NCBI GenBank assembly: GCA_900079685.1
Contig: LT599018.1
Span: 303,012-367,011, forward strand
Length of the DNA stretch: 64,000 nucleotides
Source: an uncultured delta proteobacterium
GTDB lineage: Bacteria > Desulfobacterota > Desulfovibrionia > Desulfovibrionales > Desulfovibrionaceae
Direction: 5' to 3'
Shown here: piece by piece, positions 36,396 to 44,041 of the stretch
Layout of the letters: every line of letters starts with the position of its first letter
How positions within the stretch are numbered: the stretch's first letter is position 1
Notes under the pieces: generated by a model
What the model saw: the letters and a program-made list of their open reading frames with translations, nothing else
Database searches by the model: none
Told to the model about the DNA's origin: nothing
Made by a program: the position numbers and the translations under genes

Positions 36396-36992
36396 AACCT
36401 CAAAAAACTTGCCGACATAAACAAGGAATATTCACTCAAGACGACCGGAGCGGAGGATTTAGAACAAGAATACAGGATTCGCAAGGAAGTTGCCGAAAAA
36501 ACAATTTCCAACGAGAGAGATAAGATTGCCGAACTAAAGCGTCTGCATAGGGAATATTTGGAGGCAATGATTAAGCTGCTCGAACAGACCGCTCAGGCCG
36601 AAGCAGCAGCAACTGGAAGCGTCAGTGAAGCAACAGCCGCGTCTCTTGGCAAGGCGAGAGATCAACTAAAGAATTTGGAAGGAGATGTTAAGGAGTCCCT
36701 TAAGGTGTTGGGCAGTTACTTGAGCCAGATTTCGTCCATACGCAACGTCACTACGGGCATGTTTATGCAATTCCTGCTCACCATGGTGCCGGGTGACGTT
36801 CTGTATATCAACACGCAGAGCGGATTCATTAAGGCTGCGCTAAATGGCGCTGATGTCCTAAAAAAGCTTACCCTGCAAAGTCGCATGGTCCAGGTTGAGT
36901 CCGGGAATAACACCTTGCTGTTCGAACCGGACCAGGGCGCGGACAGGGCCGGGTGTGAAATATCATTTAGGGGCAAGGTGGCGGGCATATGA
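36396..36992 (+). pseudogene. Phage tail fragment: tape-measure-like piece fused to distal-tail-like C-terminus
   Basis: The frame is open from the TspO junction without a start codon (NLKKLADINKEYSLKTTG...). The first 110 codons are charged coiled coil with an alanine/glutamate-rich end, like the inside of a tail tape-measure protein. From about TTGMFMQFLLTMVPGDVLYINTQ on it matches the C-terminal beta region of siphophage distal tail proteins (GD-(V/I)-x-x-I-N-T, then NG, then V-x-x-G-N-N-T-L). The two genes normally neighbour each other, so an internal deletion could have fused them. Its stop overlaps the next ATG (ATGA). The TTG at 36558 is not a believable start. Confidence 0.6.
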
Positions 36993-37014
36993 GCACGAAT
37001 AATACCGTCCGCTT

Positions 37015-38277
37015 CAATGCTGTCCGGTTAAGCTGCCAAGGATAACAGACTGAGGTTATAGAGGTTTTCATTTTTTCGTCGTCGGGGCTTCAGGAGTTCT
37101 TCCAGCGAGTCTGTTCCGAGGATGTTCAGTGAGGCGATTTGGAAAAGTTGCTGCACGGACAGCCCTGTTTTACTCAGGAATTTCTGGTAGGCCAGGAGCA
37201 GGTAGACGGTCAGCGCGGTATAAATCTGAATCAATACAGCATTTTCCGTGTTCCCGACAAAGCTTTTGATGCGTAGATTCTGTTTGATTTCGCGAAAAAA
37301 GAGTTCGATTTTCCAGCGTTCTTTGTAAATATCGGCGATGGTGCGGGCGGACAGGCGAAAGTGATTTGTCAGAAATTCGTAACGCTTGCCTGTTTCGGCG
37401 TCCCGGTAGCCGATGCGACGCAGGCGCAAGACTTTTCCCCGGCTGTGCTTCACTTCGATAATGTGGTCGGAAGTAACCCCGCTTGTGCGGTTCACCGGGC
37501 GGCGCTCCAGCAGTTTGTAAACAGCGTTGTCCTTCAGGCGGGTGACGAAAAAGATGCCATTTTCGAGCAGGGTCTGAAACCAGGGGTAACTGACATAGCC
37601 TTTGTCGAAGGTCACGATGGAGCCTTTGGGCAGAGAAAGACTTTTCGCCATACGGCTTTCGTGCGTTTTGGCCACATCAACGGTGACAAATGCCGGGATA
37701 TGACCATCGTGGTCAAGCACTGTGTTCATTTTGACGCCGCCCTTGTTTTGGCGGAACGTGGCCCAGGGAAACAGCGACAAACACAGGCTGATGGTGGTGG
37801 CGTCCATGCTGTAAAGTTTGCATTTGAAATGAAATTTGTGTTTGGAGGCCTTGGGAACACACAGGCTGTACATGTCGGCAAATAGATCTTTGAAAAAGCC
37901 CACAGGCCGGGAGTTGTTGGCATCGGAGAAAGTGGAACGTGCAACGGGAAAAAGGCCAAAATGATACAGCCTCTTGCCGCAGGCGGCCAAACAGCGCAAT
38001 CCGTCACGCATGGAGCGCCTTGCTGCAAGCTGGATAAAAGCCATGACCGTAAACTGTTCCTTAAAGCCGAATTGTCGAGAAGAACGACCTGTTTTATGCC
38101 GGGCTTCCAGTTTCTGAAAAACATGTCTGGGAATCAATGATAGCATTTGAGAAAAGAGTGTATTATGATGGCTCATGTTCAAAATCTCCTTGGGCTGCAA
38201 TGGGTTATGCAACTGTTTTGTAGCATAAACCTCGGAGATTTTGAACATATTTAACGCACCTTAGCCGGACAGCATTG
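37015..38277 (-). mobile_element. IS4-family insertion sequence, copy B1, with 9-bp target duplication
   Basis: The element is 1263 bp with ends CAATGCTGTCCGGTTAAG and, inverted, CAATGCTGTCCGGCTAAG. It is flanked by the direct repeat CGTCCGCTT (37006-37014 and 38278-38286). It appears base-identical to the copy at 59778-61040. The intact 9-bp duplication and identity mean recent transposition. Confidence 0.95.
37028..38176 (-). CDS. IS4-family DDE transposase
   Basis: This 382-residue transposase begins MSHHNTLFSQMLSLIPRHVFQ. AAGGAG stands nine bases before the ATG at 38176; the longer frame to 38248 runs through the leader and is not needed. The C-terminal signature is YKERWKIELFFREIK (Y-x2-R-x3-E-x6-K). 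Acidic catalytic candidates sit in MDATTIS and FDKGYVSY. It is identical to the copy at 59791 and related to the one at 25. Intact, so the element is probably active. Confidence 0.92.
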   Translation of the reverse strand: MSHHNTLFSQMLSLIPRHVFQKLEARHKTGRSSRQFGFKEQFTVMAFIQLAARRSMRDGLRCLAACGKRLYHFGLFPVARSTFSDANNSRPVGFFKDLFADMYSLCVPKASKHKFHFKCKLYSMDATTISLCLSLFPWATFRQNKGGVKMNTVLDHDGHIPAFVTVDVAKTHESRMAKSLSLPKGSIVTFDKGYVSYPWFQTLLENGIFFVTRLKDNAVYKLLERRPVNRTSGVTSDHIIEVKHSRGKVLRLRRIGYRDAETGKRYEFLTNHFRLSARTIADIYKERWKIELFFREIKQNLRIKSFVGNTENAVLIQIYTALTVYLLLAYQKFLSKTGLSVQQLFQIASLNILGTDSLEELLKPRRRKNENLYNLSLLSLAA

Positions 38278-39337
38278 CGTCCGCTTATACCTCAAGAATG
38301 AGGCATTTGAAACGGTTGATGTTATTGAACAAGGGTCCGCAGGCTTAAATTATAGTTCTCTGCAATGGGAAAGTGTTTTTCACACCCAGGACAAGTTTGA
38401 AATGCAATGCGGGGTGACTGATCCCGCGCTGACACAGATACCCCTTGACCCGGCAACAGCCTATATCGTGCGAAATGATACGCTCCAGGTCATTTACATC
38501 ACACGCCGCGAGTTTGATGGGAAAAAATTGACCATGGAGGGAATAGGCGTTGAGGGTCTTCTCGCCAAGCGTTTCACCATCGAAAAAGACTACCTGCCTA
38601 CTGGCGAGAACGAAGGGAAAAACTACGTTGGTGTGGTCATGTGCGACATTATTAACGACAACAATCCGTATCACTGGCTGATTGCCGACAGAACAAAAAA
38701 TGCGGCAGGGCCGTCCATTGCAACCTATACGGAACTTACCGGAAACGTCTACAAGTACATAAAGATGTTGGCAAAAGCCTATGACGTTGGGATCAAATGC
38801 GTTTTCAATGAGAGCGCAAATAATGTCGATTTCATAGCTTATGACGTGACCGGAATTGACGTGGACATCCCAGGCCGCACATATCGCCTTTCGGATGAAC
38901 TTGATAACGCCAGTGACCCGGAATACGAATACGATACCTCAAAATATTATAACAAGGCCCGCGTGATAGGGGATACCTTTTCTGTCGTGGTCGATCAGAG
39001 CAACGGGAAAGAGGTTTTTGAATACTCGTTTAAGTCTAAATCACGTCAAAAGAAGCTCACCGAAGCAGAATACGCCATGATCCTTTACGGCGAAGGCGAA
39101 CAAGAGCTTGCCAAGCGGGGAATAACCGAAACGTTTACCATGAAGCCCAAGCCGGACGTCAATATAGAACTTGGGTGGGAAACCGTGACTATAGGGAAAA
39201 ACATAAATAAGGTCACGGAGTCATTTTGTACTGAAATAAAAGAGACGTGGGAAGAAACATACGTGAGAGAACACACATTCGGCTACAAGGCTGACGATCT
39301 CGATGATCTTGTCACAAGCTTACAGGGAGAAATTTAG

Positions 39338-40267
39338 ATGGCTGATTATACCGGACTTACAAACAAACTTGGGAATGCGATAGGGATTCCGTTTTCGTCA
39401 TTTTCGACGGAAGAGCAGGGGATAATTGACCTTGCCTTCGCTGCCGACGACCTCACTCGCCAAAACGATATGTTCTGGCTCGACGGCATCCGGCAGGATT
39501 CCGCGAATTGGGCTGACGGTGATGGTGCGGTACGGTGGTCAAACGGTTTTAACGTGTATGTTCGCCCATTCCGTGGCGCCGTAAACGGAACCATCGTGTA
39601 TGCTCCGCAAATAGCACTGACCTTTGACCAGGAATCCATATCTGAACGCGTTGACTCAGTTATAATCCGCCGTGATTATGCCGCAAGAACCGTGAATGTA
39701 ATGATCTTAAAAGGAACATCAGGGAGCACGGAGCCGCCTGTGCTGACGCGTAACGCCTATGCTGTTTATGATTATGAGCTTGCGCGAGTGCATGTTGTTA
39801 ATACTATTGGTGCGTTGGCGCAAACAGATATTACCGATATGCGGACAGTCCTTGTTGCTGATTTTGGGATAAGGCCGACATCAGCTGATGCTGGAAAATC
39901 TATATCCATTGGGCAGGTCGGACAGTTAATTATTGATGGCCCCAAGCTGGATACGAGAGCGTATGCGGAGGATGCACAATCTCGTGACATAGTTCAGGGG
40001 CGGATCGCGGCAAACGGAACAATTCTTTCAAGTAGAAACATTGCCGGTGGTGGTAGAACAGCTGCAGGTCTTTACACCTTTGCTATAGCACCCGGAATAA
40101 TTACTGATGAATCAAAATGCACTCTTAGCTATAGCATTATAACTACTATTGCATCAATTATGATGATTACAGCTTTTTCAAAAACATCAATATCTTTTAG
40201 GACAGCTCAATGGGATAGCACGACTGCGGATAGGGAATTTAGTTTTGCAATAAAGCAGGGGGTATAA
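39338..40267 (+). CDS. Phage tail or baseplate protein, probable fibre component
   Basis: This 309-residue protein begins MADYTGLTNKLGNAIGIPFSSFSTEEQG directly after the Gp37-like stop. The middle (DGDGAVRWSNGFNVYVRPFRGAVNGTIVYAP, then VDSVIIRRDYAARTVNVMILKGTSGS and TDITDMRTV) resembles the upper baseplate or fibre-attachment proteins of siphophages and some prophages. Codon use becomes AT-richer toward the 3' end (after 40020), the part likely exposed on the fibre and exchanged between phages. The following gene looks like a fibre-assembly or adaptor protein. Confidence 0.65.
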   Translation: MADYTGLTNKLGNAIGIPFSSFSTEEQGIIDLAFAADDLTRQNDMFWLDGIRQDSANWADGDGAVRWSNGFNVYVRPFRGAVNGTIVYAPQIALTFDQESISERVDSVIIRRDYAARTVNVMILKGTSGSTEPPVLTRNAYAVYDYELARVHVVNTIGALAQTDITDMRTVLVADFGIRPTSADAGKSISIGQVGQLIIDGPKLDTRAYAEDAQSRDIVQGRIAANGTILSSRNIAGGGRTAAGLYTFAIAPGIITDESKCTLSYSIITTIASIMMITAFSKTSISFRTAQWDSTTADREFSFAIKQGV

Positions 40268-40268
40268 A

Positions 40269-40832
40269 ATGCCTATAGCAATCATAGACAAACAAACCAA
40301 CAAACTTTCCGCTCCTATCTATCATGAGGGCTGGAAAAACGAAAAAACAAAATATACTGCTGCCGAGGTTGCAACCGGGCTCGGTCTCGCGCCCGGCACA
40401 TGGCGCGAAATAACCGACGCCGAAGCCGCCGAACTGATGCAGCCGACCCTTGAGGAAGCCCACGCGGCCAAACTCGCAGAAGTCATGACCTCCTACAGCG
40501 CGGCCTTCTCGCCCATCGAATCCGTGTATCCCAAGGAAGAGCGCGAGACGTGGCCGAGCCAGCTTGAGGAAGCAATATCCGTACTGGGAGGCTCTACAGC
40601 GGAAACACCGATGCTTTCCGGCCTGATCGCACAGAGGGGGTTGGACGAGAGCCTTCAAGAATTTGCACAGAAGGTTATGGTGAATAACTTGATATACAGA
40701 AAGCTGGCCGGTGATATCACCGGCCAGCAGCAGCGCATGTACCGCGAGGTGAACGAGTTGAAGACCGTGGAAGAGGTACAAGCGTACAAGGTGGCATATG
40801 TGATGCCGGAAGGGTTGGGGTATGGTGGGTAA
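40269..40832 (+). CDS. Phage tail-fibre assembly-like protein
   Basis: This 187-residue protein starts one base after the previous stop. The N-terminus is short and AT-rich (MPIAIIDKQTNKLSAPIYHEGW). The rest is helical with the pattern seen in fibre-associated chaperones and DUF4376-like proteins: EEAHAAKLAEVMTSYSAAFSPIESVYPKEERETWPSQLEEA, then KVMVNNLIYRKLAGDITGQQQRMYREVNELKTVEEV. The last gene of the phage remnant, it ends 76 bp before the tRNA-Leu 3' end. Confidence 0.6.
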   Translation: MPIAIIDKQTNKLSAPIYHEGWKNEKTKYTAAEVATGLGLAPGTWREITDAEAAELMQPTLEEAHAAKLAEVMTSYSAAFSPIESVYPKEERETWPSQLEEAISVLGGSTAETPMLSGLIAQRGLDESLQEFAQKVMVNNLIYRKLAGDITGQQQRMYREVNELKTVEEVQAYKVAYVMPEGLGYGG

Positions 40833-40907
40833 AAAGTGGGTGCAGTAGAGGTGCAGTAAAAAAGGGTTTCAAAAACCTTTGCGATTCATGAAACCCCTTG
40901 TGTCCCT

Positions 40908-40994
40908 TGGTACCGGAGGTCGGACTCGAACCGACAAGTCCTTGCGGACGCGGGATTTTGAGTCCCGTGCGTTTACCAATTCCACCACTCCGGC
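40908..40994 (-). tRNA. tRNA-Leu (anticodon CAA)
   Basis: Read on the minus strand, acceptor arm GCCGGAG pairs with CTCCGGT (one G-U), followed by A and an encoded CCA. The anticodon stem CGGGA/TCCCG holds loop CTCAAAA, giving CAA. A long variable arm (GCGTCCGCAAGGACTTG region) and GGTTCGAGTCC T arm identify tRNA-Leu. Its 3' end faces the phage remnant, the usual orientation for an integrase attachment site. No duplicated 3' end is visible at the other side of the phage DNA. Confidence 0.95.
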
Positions 40995-41111
40995 GTGAGA
41001 TTTTGGATTTATGGCACCGGAGGCTTCCTGTCAAGCATTAATGCCGGTATTGAGCCTGCCGCCCCGTAAGGATTGACGTCACACCGCGCGGATTGTAAAT
41101 CAGGGGAAATT

Positions 41112-41134
41112 CCGGCAGGCCCTCCGTCTGCCGG
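41112..41134 (+). promoter_or_regulatory. Leader hairpin before metY
   Basis: CCGGCAG (41112-41118) pairs with CTGCCGG (41128-41134) in the short leader, ending 14 bases before GAGGAAGCC. It is too small to be called a known SAM riboswitch class; a leader-level role is only a suggestion. Confidence 0.35.
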
Positions 41135-41153
41135 GCGAACCATCGAGGAAGCC

Positions 41154-42431
41154 ATGACACACATCAACACCACTTGCGTTCAGGGCGGGTATGCGCCGAA
41201 AAACGGGGAACCCCGGCAGGTGCCCATTATCCAGAGCACCACGTTCAAATATGATTCCAGCGCTGCCATGGCTAAACTGTTCGACCTTGAGGAGGCCGGG
41301 TATTTTTATTCCCGCCTGCAAAACCCCACGACCGACAACGTGGCCGCCAAAATCGCCCAGATGGAAGGAGGCACCGCCGCCATGCTGACCGGCTCCGGGC
41401 AGGCCGCGACCTTCCTTTCCCTCTTCAATATCTGCCCCTGCGGCGGCCACGTCGTCTGCATGGCGGAAATATACGGCGGCACCTACAACCTTTTGTCCGT
41501 GACCATGAAGCAGATGGGCATCGAGGCCACGTTCGTGCGCAACAACTGCTCCGACGAGGAGCTGGCCAAAGCCATCAGGCCCAATACCAAAGCCGTTTTC
41601 GGGGAGACCATCTCCAACCCCACCTCGGTCGTCCTGGATATCGAGCGGGTCGCCAAGGTCGCGCATGCGCACGGCATCCCCCTCATCGTGGACAATACCT
41701 TTGCCACGCCGGTCAATTGCAGGCCTTTTGAATGGGGCGCGGACATCGTGACCCATTCGACGACGAAATATATGGACGGGCACGGCGCGACGGTCGGCGG
41801 CGTTATCGTGGACAGCGGCAAGTTTGACTGGATGGCGCACGCGGATAAATTCCCCGGACTCACCCGGCCGGACGAAAGCTATCACGGCCTGGTATACGCA
41901 GAGCGCTTCGGTCTGGAAGGCGCCTATATCACCAAGGCCACGGCGCACCTCATGCGGGATCTGGGCTGCGTGCAGTCGCCCGTGAACGCCTTTATCCTCA
42001 GCCAAGGGCTTGAAAGCCTGCACGTGCGCATGCAGCGCCATTGTGAAAACGGCCTTGCCGTTGCCGCGTACCTTAAGGCTCATCCCCGGATATCCTTTGT
42101 GCGGTACTGCTCTTTGCCGGGTGACGCTTGTTACGATCTGGCCCGGAAGTACCTGCCTAACGGGTCCTGCGGCGTCGTCAGCTTCGGGGTCAAGGGCGGC
42201 AGGGAGGCGGCGGAGACGTTCATGAACGCGTTGACGCGCTGCAATATCGCAACCCATGTCAGCGATGCGCGCACGTGCATCCTGCACCCGGCTTCCAGCA
42301 CGCACCGGCAACTCTCGGACGAGCAACTGGCCGCGGCGGGGGTGGCGCCGGAATTTGTGCGGCTTTCCGTGGGCATCGAGTACGCGGATGACATTATTGC
42401 CGACCTGGACCAGGGATTGGCAAGATTATAA
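41154..42431 (+). CDS. metY: O-acetylhomoserine sulfhydrylase / PLP-dependent Cys-Met enzyme
   Basis: This 425-residue enzyme begins MTHINTTCVQGGYAPKNGEPRQVPIIQSTTF. The PLP lysine is K205 in THSTTKYMDGHG; other family blocks are YSRLQNPTTDNVAAKIAQMEGG, SGSGQA-like TGSGQAATF, VDNTFATP, and near the end HVSDARTCILHPASSTHRQ and VRLSVGIE. It joins O-acetylhomoserine with sulfide to give homocysteine, or makes cysteine analogues, in a sulfide-rich cell. Methionine gamma-lyase is the close alternative. The start at 41154 follows GAGGAAGCC; the longer frame to 41073 is rejected. A terminator follows at 42460. Confidence 0.9.
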   Translation: MTHINTTCVQGGYAPKNGEPRQVPIIQSTTFKYDSSAAMAKLFDLEEAGYFYSRLQNPTTDNVAAKIAQMEGGTAAMLTGSGQAATFLSLFNICPCGGHVVCMAEIYGGTYNLLSVTMKQMGIEATFVRNNCSDEELAKAIRPNTKAVFGETISNPTSVVLDIERVAKVAHAHGIPLIVDNTFATPVNCRPFEWGADIVTHSTTKYMDGHGATVGGVIVDSGKFDWMAHADKFPGLTRPDESYHGLVYAERFGLEGAYITKATAHLMRDLGCVQSPVNAFILSQGLESLHVRMQRHCENGLAVAAYLKAHPRISFVRYCSLPGDACYDLARKYLPNGSCGVVSFGVKGGREAAETFMNALTRCNIATHVSDARTCILHPASSTHRQLSDEQLAAAGVAPEFVRLSVGIEYADDIIADLDQGLARL

Positions 42432-42459
42432 CGCCAGAATAAAAACTGTTTTTTTTCAC

Positions 42460-42498
42460 AATAAGCCTCTGTATTTTACGGGGGCTTATTTTTATTTT
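42460..42498 (+). terminator. Terminator after metY
   Basis: AATAAGCC (42460-42467) pairs with GGCTTATT (42483-42490), followed by a T-rich run. Confidence 0.75.
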
Positions 42499-42571
42499 TT
42501 ACATTTCAAAAAATAGTTGTCCTATAGAAACCTCGATCCTATATATATTTCACGCTATGTTATGGCAATGT

Positions 42572-42629
42572 TCCTATGTTTTTATGGTAAAACATAGGAT
42601 CATGGTTGATGCAATATTGTTTTGCATCA
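42572..42629. promoter_or_regulatory. Two operator-like inverted repeats upstream of the first BON gene
   Basis: TCCTATGTTTT (42572-42582) and AAAACATAGGA (42589-42599) form an 11-bp perfect repeat with a 6-base gap. TGATGCAA (42607-42614) and TTGCATCA (42622-42629) form an 8-bp repeat with a 7-base gap. Both are AT-rich and stand 35-90 bp before the gene. Confidence 0.55.
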
Positions 42630-42663
42630 TGAAATGTTATTATAATACAGCAGGAGATTTACA

Positions 42664-42978
42664 ATGAGACACATTTCACTTTTTGCACGCGCGGCTCTGG
42701 TGGCAATGATCCTGGTTGCGGCCCCGTCCTTTGCAGGCGCGGCCTCGTCGTCCGACGCCGCGTTGGCCAACGCCGTGTCTGACAAACTGATGGAAGGCAA
42801 AAACGACTTTGACGCCACGAGCATCATCGTGACTTCCGAAGACGGCGTGATCCATCTGCGCGGTTCGGTGCAGAAGAGAGGCGAAATCCAGCGCATGGAA
42901 GAAGTTGCCAAAAGAGTGCCCGGCGTCAAGAGCGTTGAGTCGCAGATTGATGTAGCCCAGGACGCCGGAGGAAAGTAA
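42664..42978 (+). CDS. Periplasmic BON-domain protein (1)
   Basis: This 104-residue protein has a Sec signal (LFARAALVAMILVAAPSFAGA) and one BON domain: ALANAVSDKLMEGKNDFDATSIIVTSEDGVIHLRGSVQKRGEIQRMEEVAKRVPGVKSVESQIDV. BON domains bind lipid or other envelope surfaces (OsmY-like) and help cells survive envelope stress. GGAGATTTACA precedes the ATG. It has a close paralogue 500 bp downstream. The complex operator-like upstream region suggests stress-dependent control. Confidence 0.9.
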   Translation: MRHISLFARAALVAMILVAAPSFAGAASSSDAALANAVSDKLMEGKNDFDATSIIVTSEDGVIHLRGSVQKRGEIQRMEEVAKRVPGVKSVESQIDVAQDAGGK

Positions 42979-43019
42979 CAGCATTTTCGGGACGGAGGAA
43001 CGTTTCCTCCACCCGGGAA

Positions 43020-43052
43020 AAGAGCCCGCTGGCGTTAGCGCGGCGGGCTCTT
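43020..43052 (+). terminator. Terminator after BON gene 1
   Basis: AAGAGCCCGC (43020-43029) pairs with GCGGGCTCTT (43043-43052). The T-run is short. Confidence 0.7.
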
Positions 43053-43163
43053 ATGCGACCTCCCGCCGGATAACGCAGCGGTTGCAAACAGCAGCCATGC
43101 CCGGCGCAAGGACGGAATTGGATCAGAAAATACAATGAGTCCACTAGACAACAGGAGAGTACC

Positions 43164-43469
43164 ATGAAACGTATTATCGCATTCACAAGCGCGGCCCTGG
43201 CCGCAATGGTTTTGATCGCAACCCCGTATGCGGCGAACGCCGCCTCGTCCTCCGACGACGCTCTGGCCAAAGCCGTGTCTGAAAAGTTGATGGAAGGGAA
43301 AAACGACTTTGACGCCACGAGCGTCATTGTGACGGCCGAGGACGGCGTGGTGCTCCTGCGCGGCGACATGCCCGGGGACAGAGAGGCCGTCGGCCGTATG
43401 GGGTATACCGCCGAGAGAGTTCCCGGCGTCAAGCGCGTCGAAATGCAAATCGACGTCATCGAAGAATAG
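43164..43469 (+). CDS. Periplasmic BON-domain protein (2)
   Basis: This 101-residue paralogue of the previous gene has signal IIAFTSAALAAMVLIATPYAANA and a BON domain that is almost the same up to TAEDGVVLLRGDM, then differs (PGDREAVGRMGYTAERVPGVKRVEMQIDVIEE). CAGGAGAGTACC precedes the ATG. It has its own terminators on both sides, so it is a separate transcription unit made by tandem duplication. It lacks the two dyads seen before gene 1, so it may be controlled differently. Confidence 0.9.
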   Translation: MKRIIAFTSAALAAMVLIATPYAANAASSSDDALAKAVSEKLMEGKNDFDATSVIVTAEDGVVLLRGDMPGDREAVGRMGYTAERVPGVKRVEMQIDVIEE

Positions 43470-43514
43470 CGGCACTGTGGAGAACACGGTAGCCACCCTG
43501 TTTTCCCGCTTTAG

Positions 43515-43550
43515 AAAAACCCACCGGAACGTCAACTCCGGCGGGTTTTT
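43515..43550. terminator. Terminator between BON gene 2 and a convergent small gene
   Basis: AAAAACCC-A-CCGGA (from 43515) pairs with TCCGG-CGGGTTTTT (to 43550). It lies exactly between convergent genes, with A- and T-runs usable in both directions. Confidence 0.75.
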
Positions 43551-43552
43551 TG

Positions 43553-43750
43553 TTATGGCGCGGCAGGGGGTTCTCGTTTTTCTGCCGGGGTTTCCGTTGT
43601 TTTCCCGCTTGCCGTTTTTTCCTGCTCCAGAACGGACTGCAAGGCCTGCCCCGTGCATCCGCGCATCTGCCCGTATTTCGGGGAGGGCAGAAACCAGATG
43701 GCAAGCAGGCAAATCGCAACGATAATTATAAGACCGATAAAAAGAGACAT
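43553..43750 (-). CDS. Small single-span membrane protein
   Basis: This 65-residue protein begins MSLFIGLIIIVAICLLAIWFLPSP, one N-terminal membrane helix, then a polar cytoplasmic or periplasmic tail (YGQMRGCTGQALQSVLEQEKTASGKTTETPAEKREPP). AAGGAGCTGCC directly precedes the ATG, which is strong support for translation. No family is recognised. It converges on BON gene 2. Confidence 0.7.
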   Translation of the reverse strand: MSLFIGLIIIVAICLLAIWFLPSPKYGQMRGCTGQALQSVLEQEKTASGKTTETPAEKREPPAAP

Positions 43751-44041
43751 GGCAGCTCCTTGTTATGGGTATACATATTCTTCATACCAAACCCTGTGTG
43801 TCCGGACAAGGTGAATCACCAGCGCATGGTTCCCGTGCAAAAAATGCAGGCATGCATGGAAGGGTGGCCTCCGGTACAACTCCTGTTTGCTTTATTTTCT
43901 TTTTATTATTAATCTGAGTGAACATTTTTGCGAGGTGTTCCGTTCCGCCGGGTTTTTGAAAACGGGCGGCGGGAATGCCCGGCGGCTGCCGGCCAAAGGC
44001 TCAGCCGTCTTGTTTGTTGGGCGGCGGGGGAGATCGGGTGT

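Larger units (their letters stand above)
36989..39337 (+). pseudogene. Siphophage Gp37-like tail protein interrupted by an IS
   Basis: The gene starts at ATG 36989 (MSTNNTVR) and is split after codon 8 by the IS at 37015-38277. Deleting the IS and one 9-bp duplication rejoins MSTNNTVR to LYLKNEAFETVDVIEQGSAG with no other change. The rebuilt product is about 360 residues and resembles the ReqiPepy6 Gp37-like family of tail-tip proteins (VIYITRREFDGKKLTMEGIGVEGLL; YLPTGENEGKNYVGV; CVFNESANNVDFIAYDVTG). It lies directly before another tail gene. The 38402 ATG is internal, not a true start. The insertion abolishes the normal start. Confidence 0.75.

Noticed and set aside
36558-36992. Separate gene starting at TTG 36558
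   Set aside because: The frame continues upstream to the junction at about 36396 with the same coiled-coil character and there is no ribosome site before the TTG.
38402-39337. Gp37-like gene starting at ATG 38402
   Set aside because: Virtual removal of the IS shows the true ATG at 36989; 38402 is internal.
41041-41153. SAM-responsive riboswitch before metY
   Set aside because: The leader is too short and shows only one 7-bp hairpin; none of the known SAM riboswitch cores was recognised.
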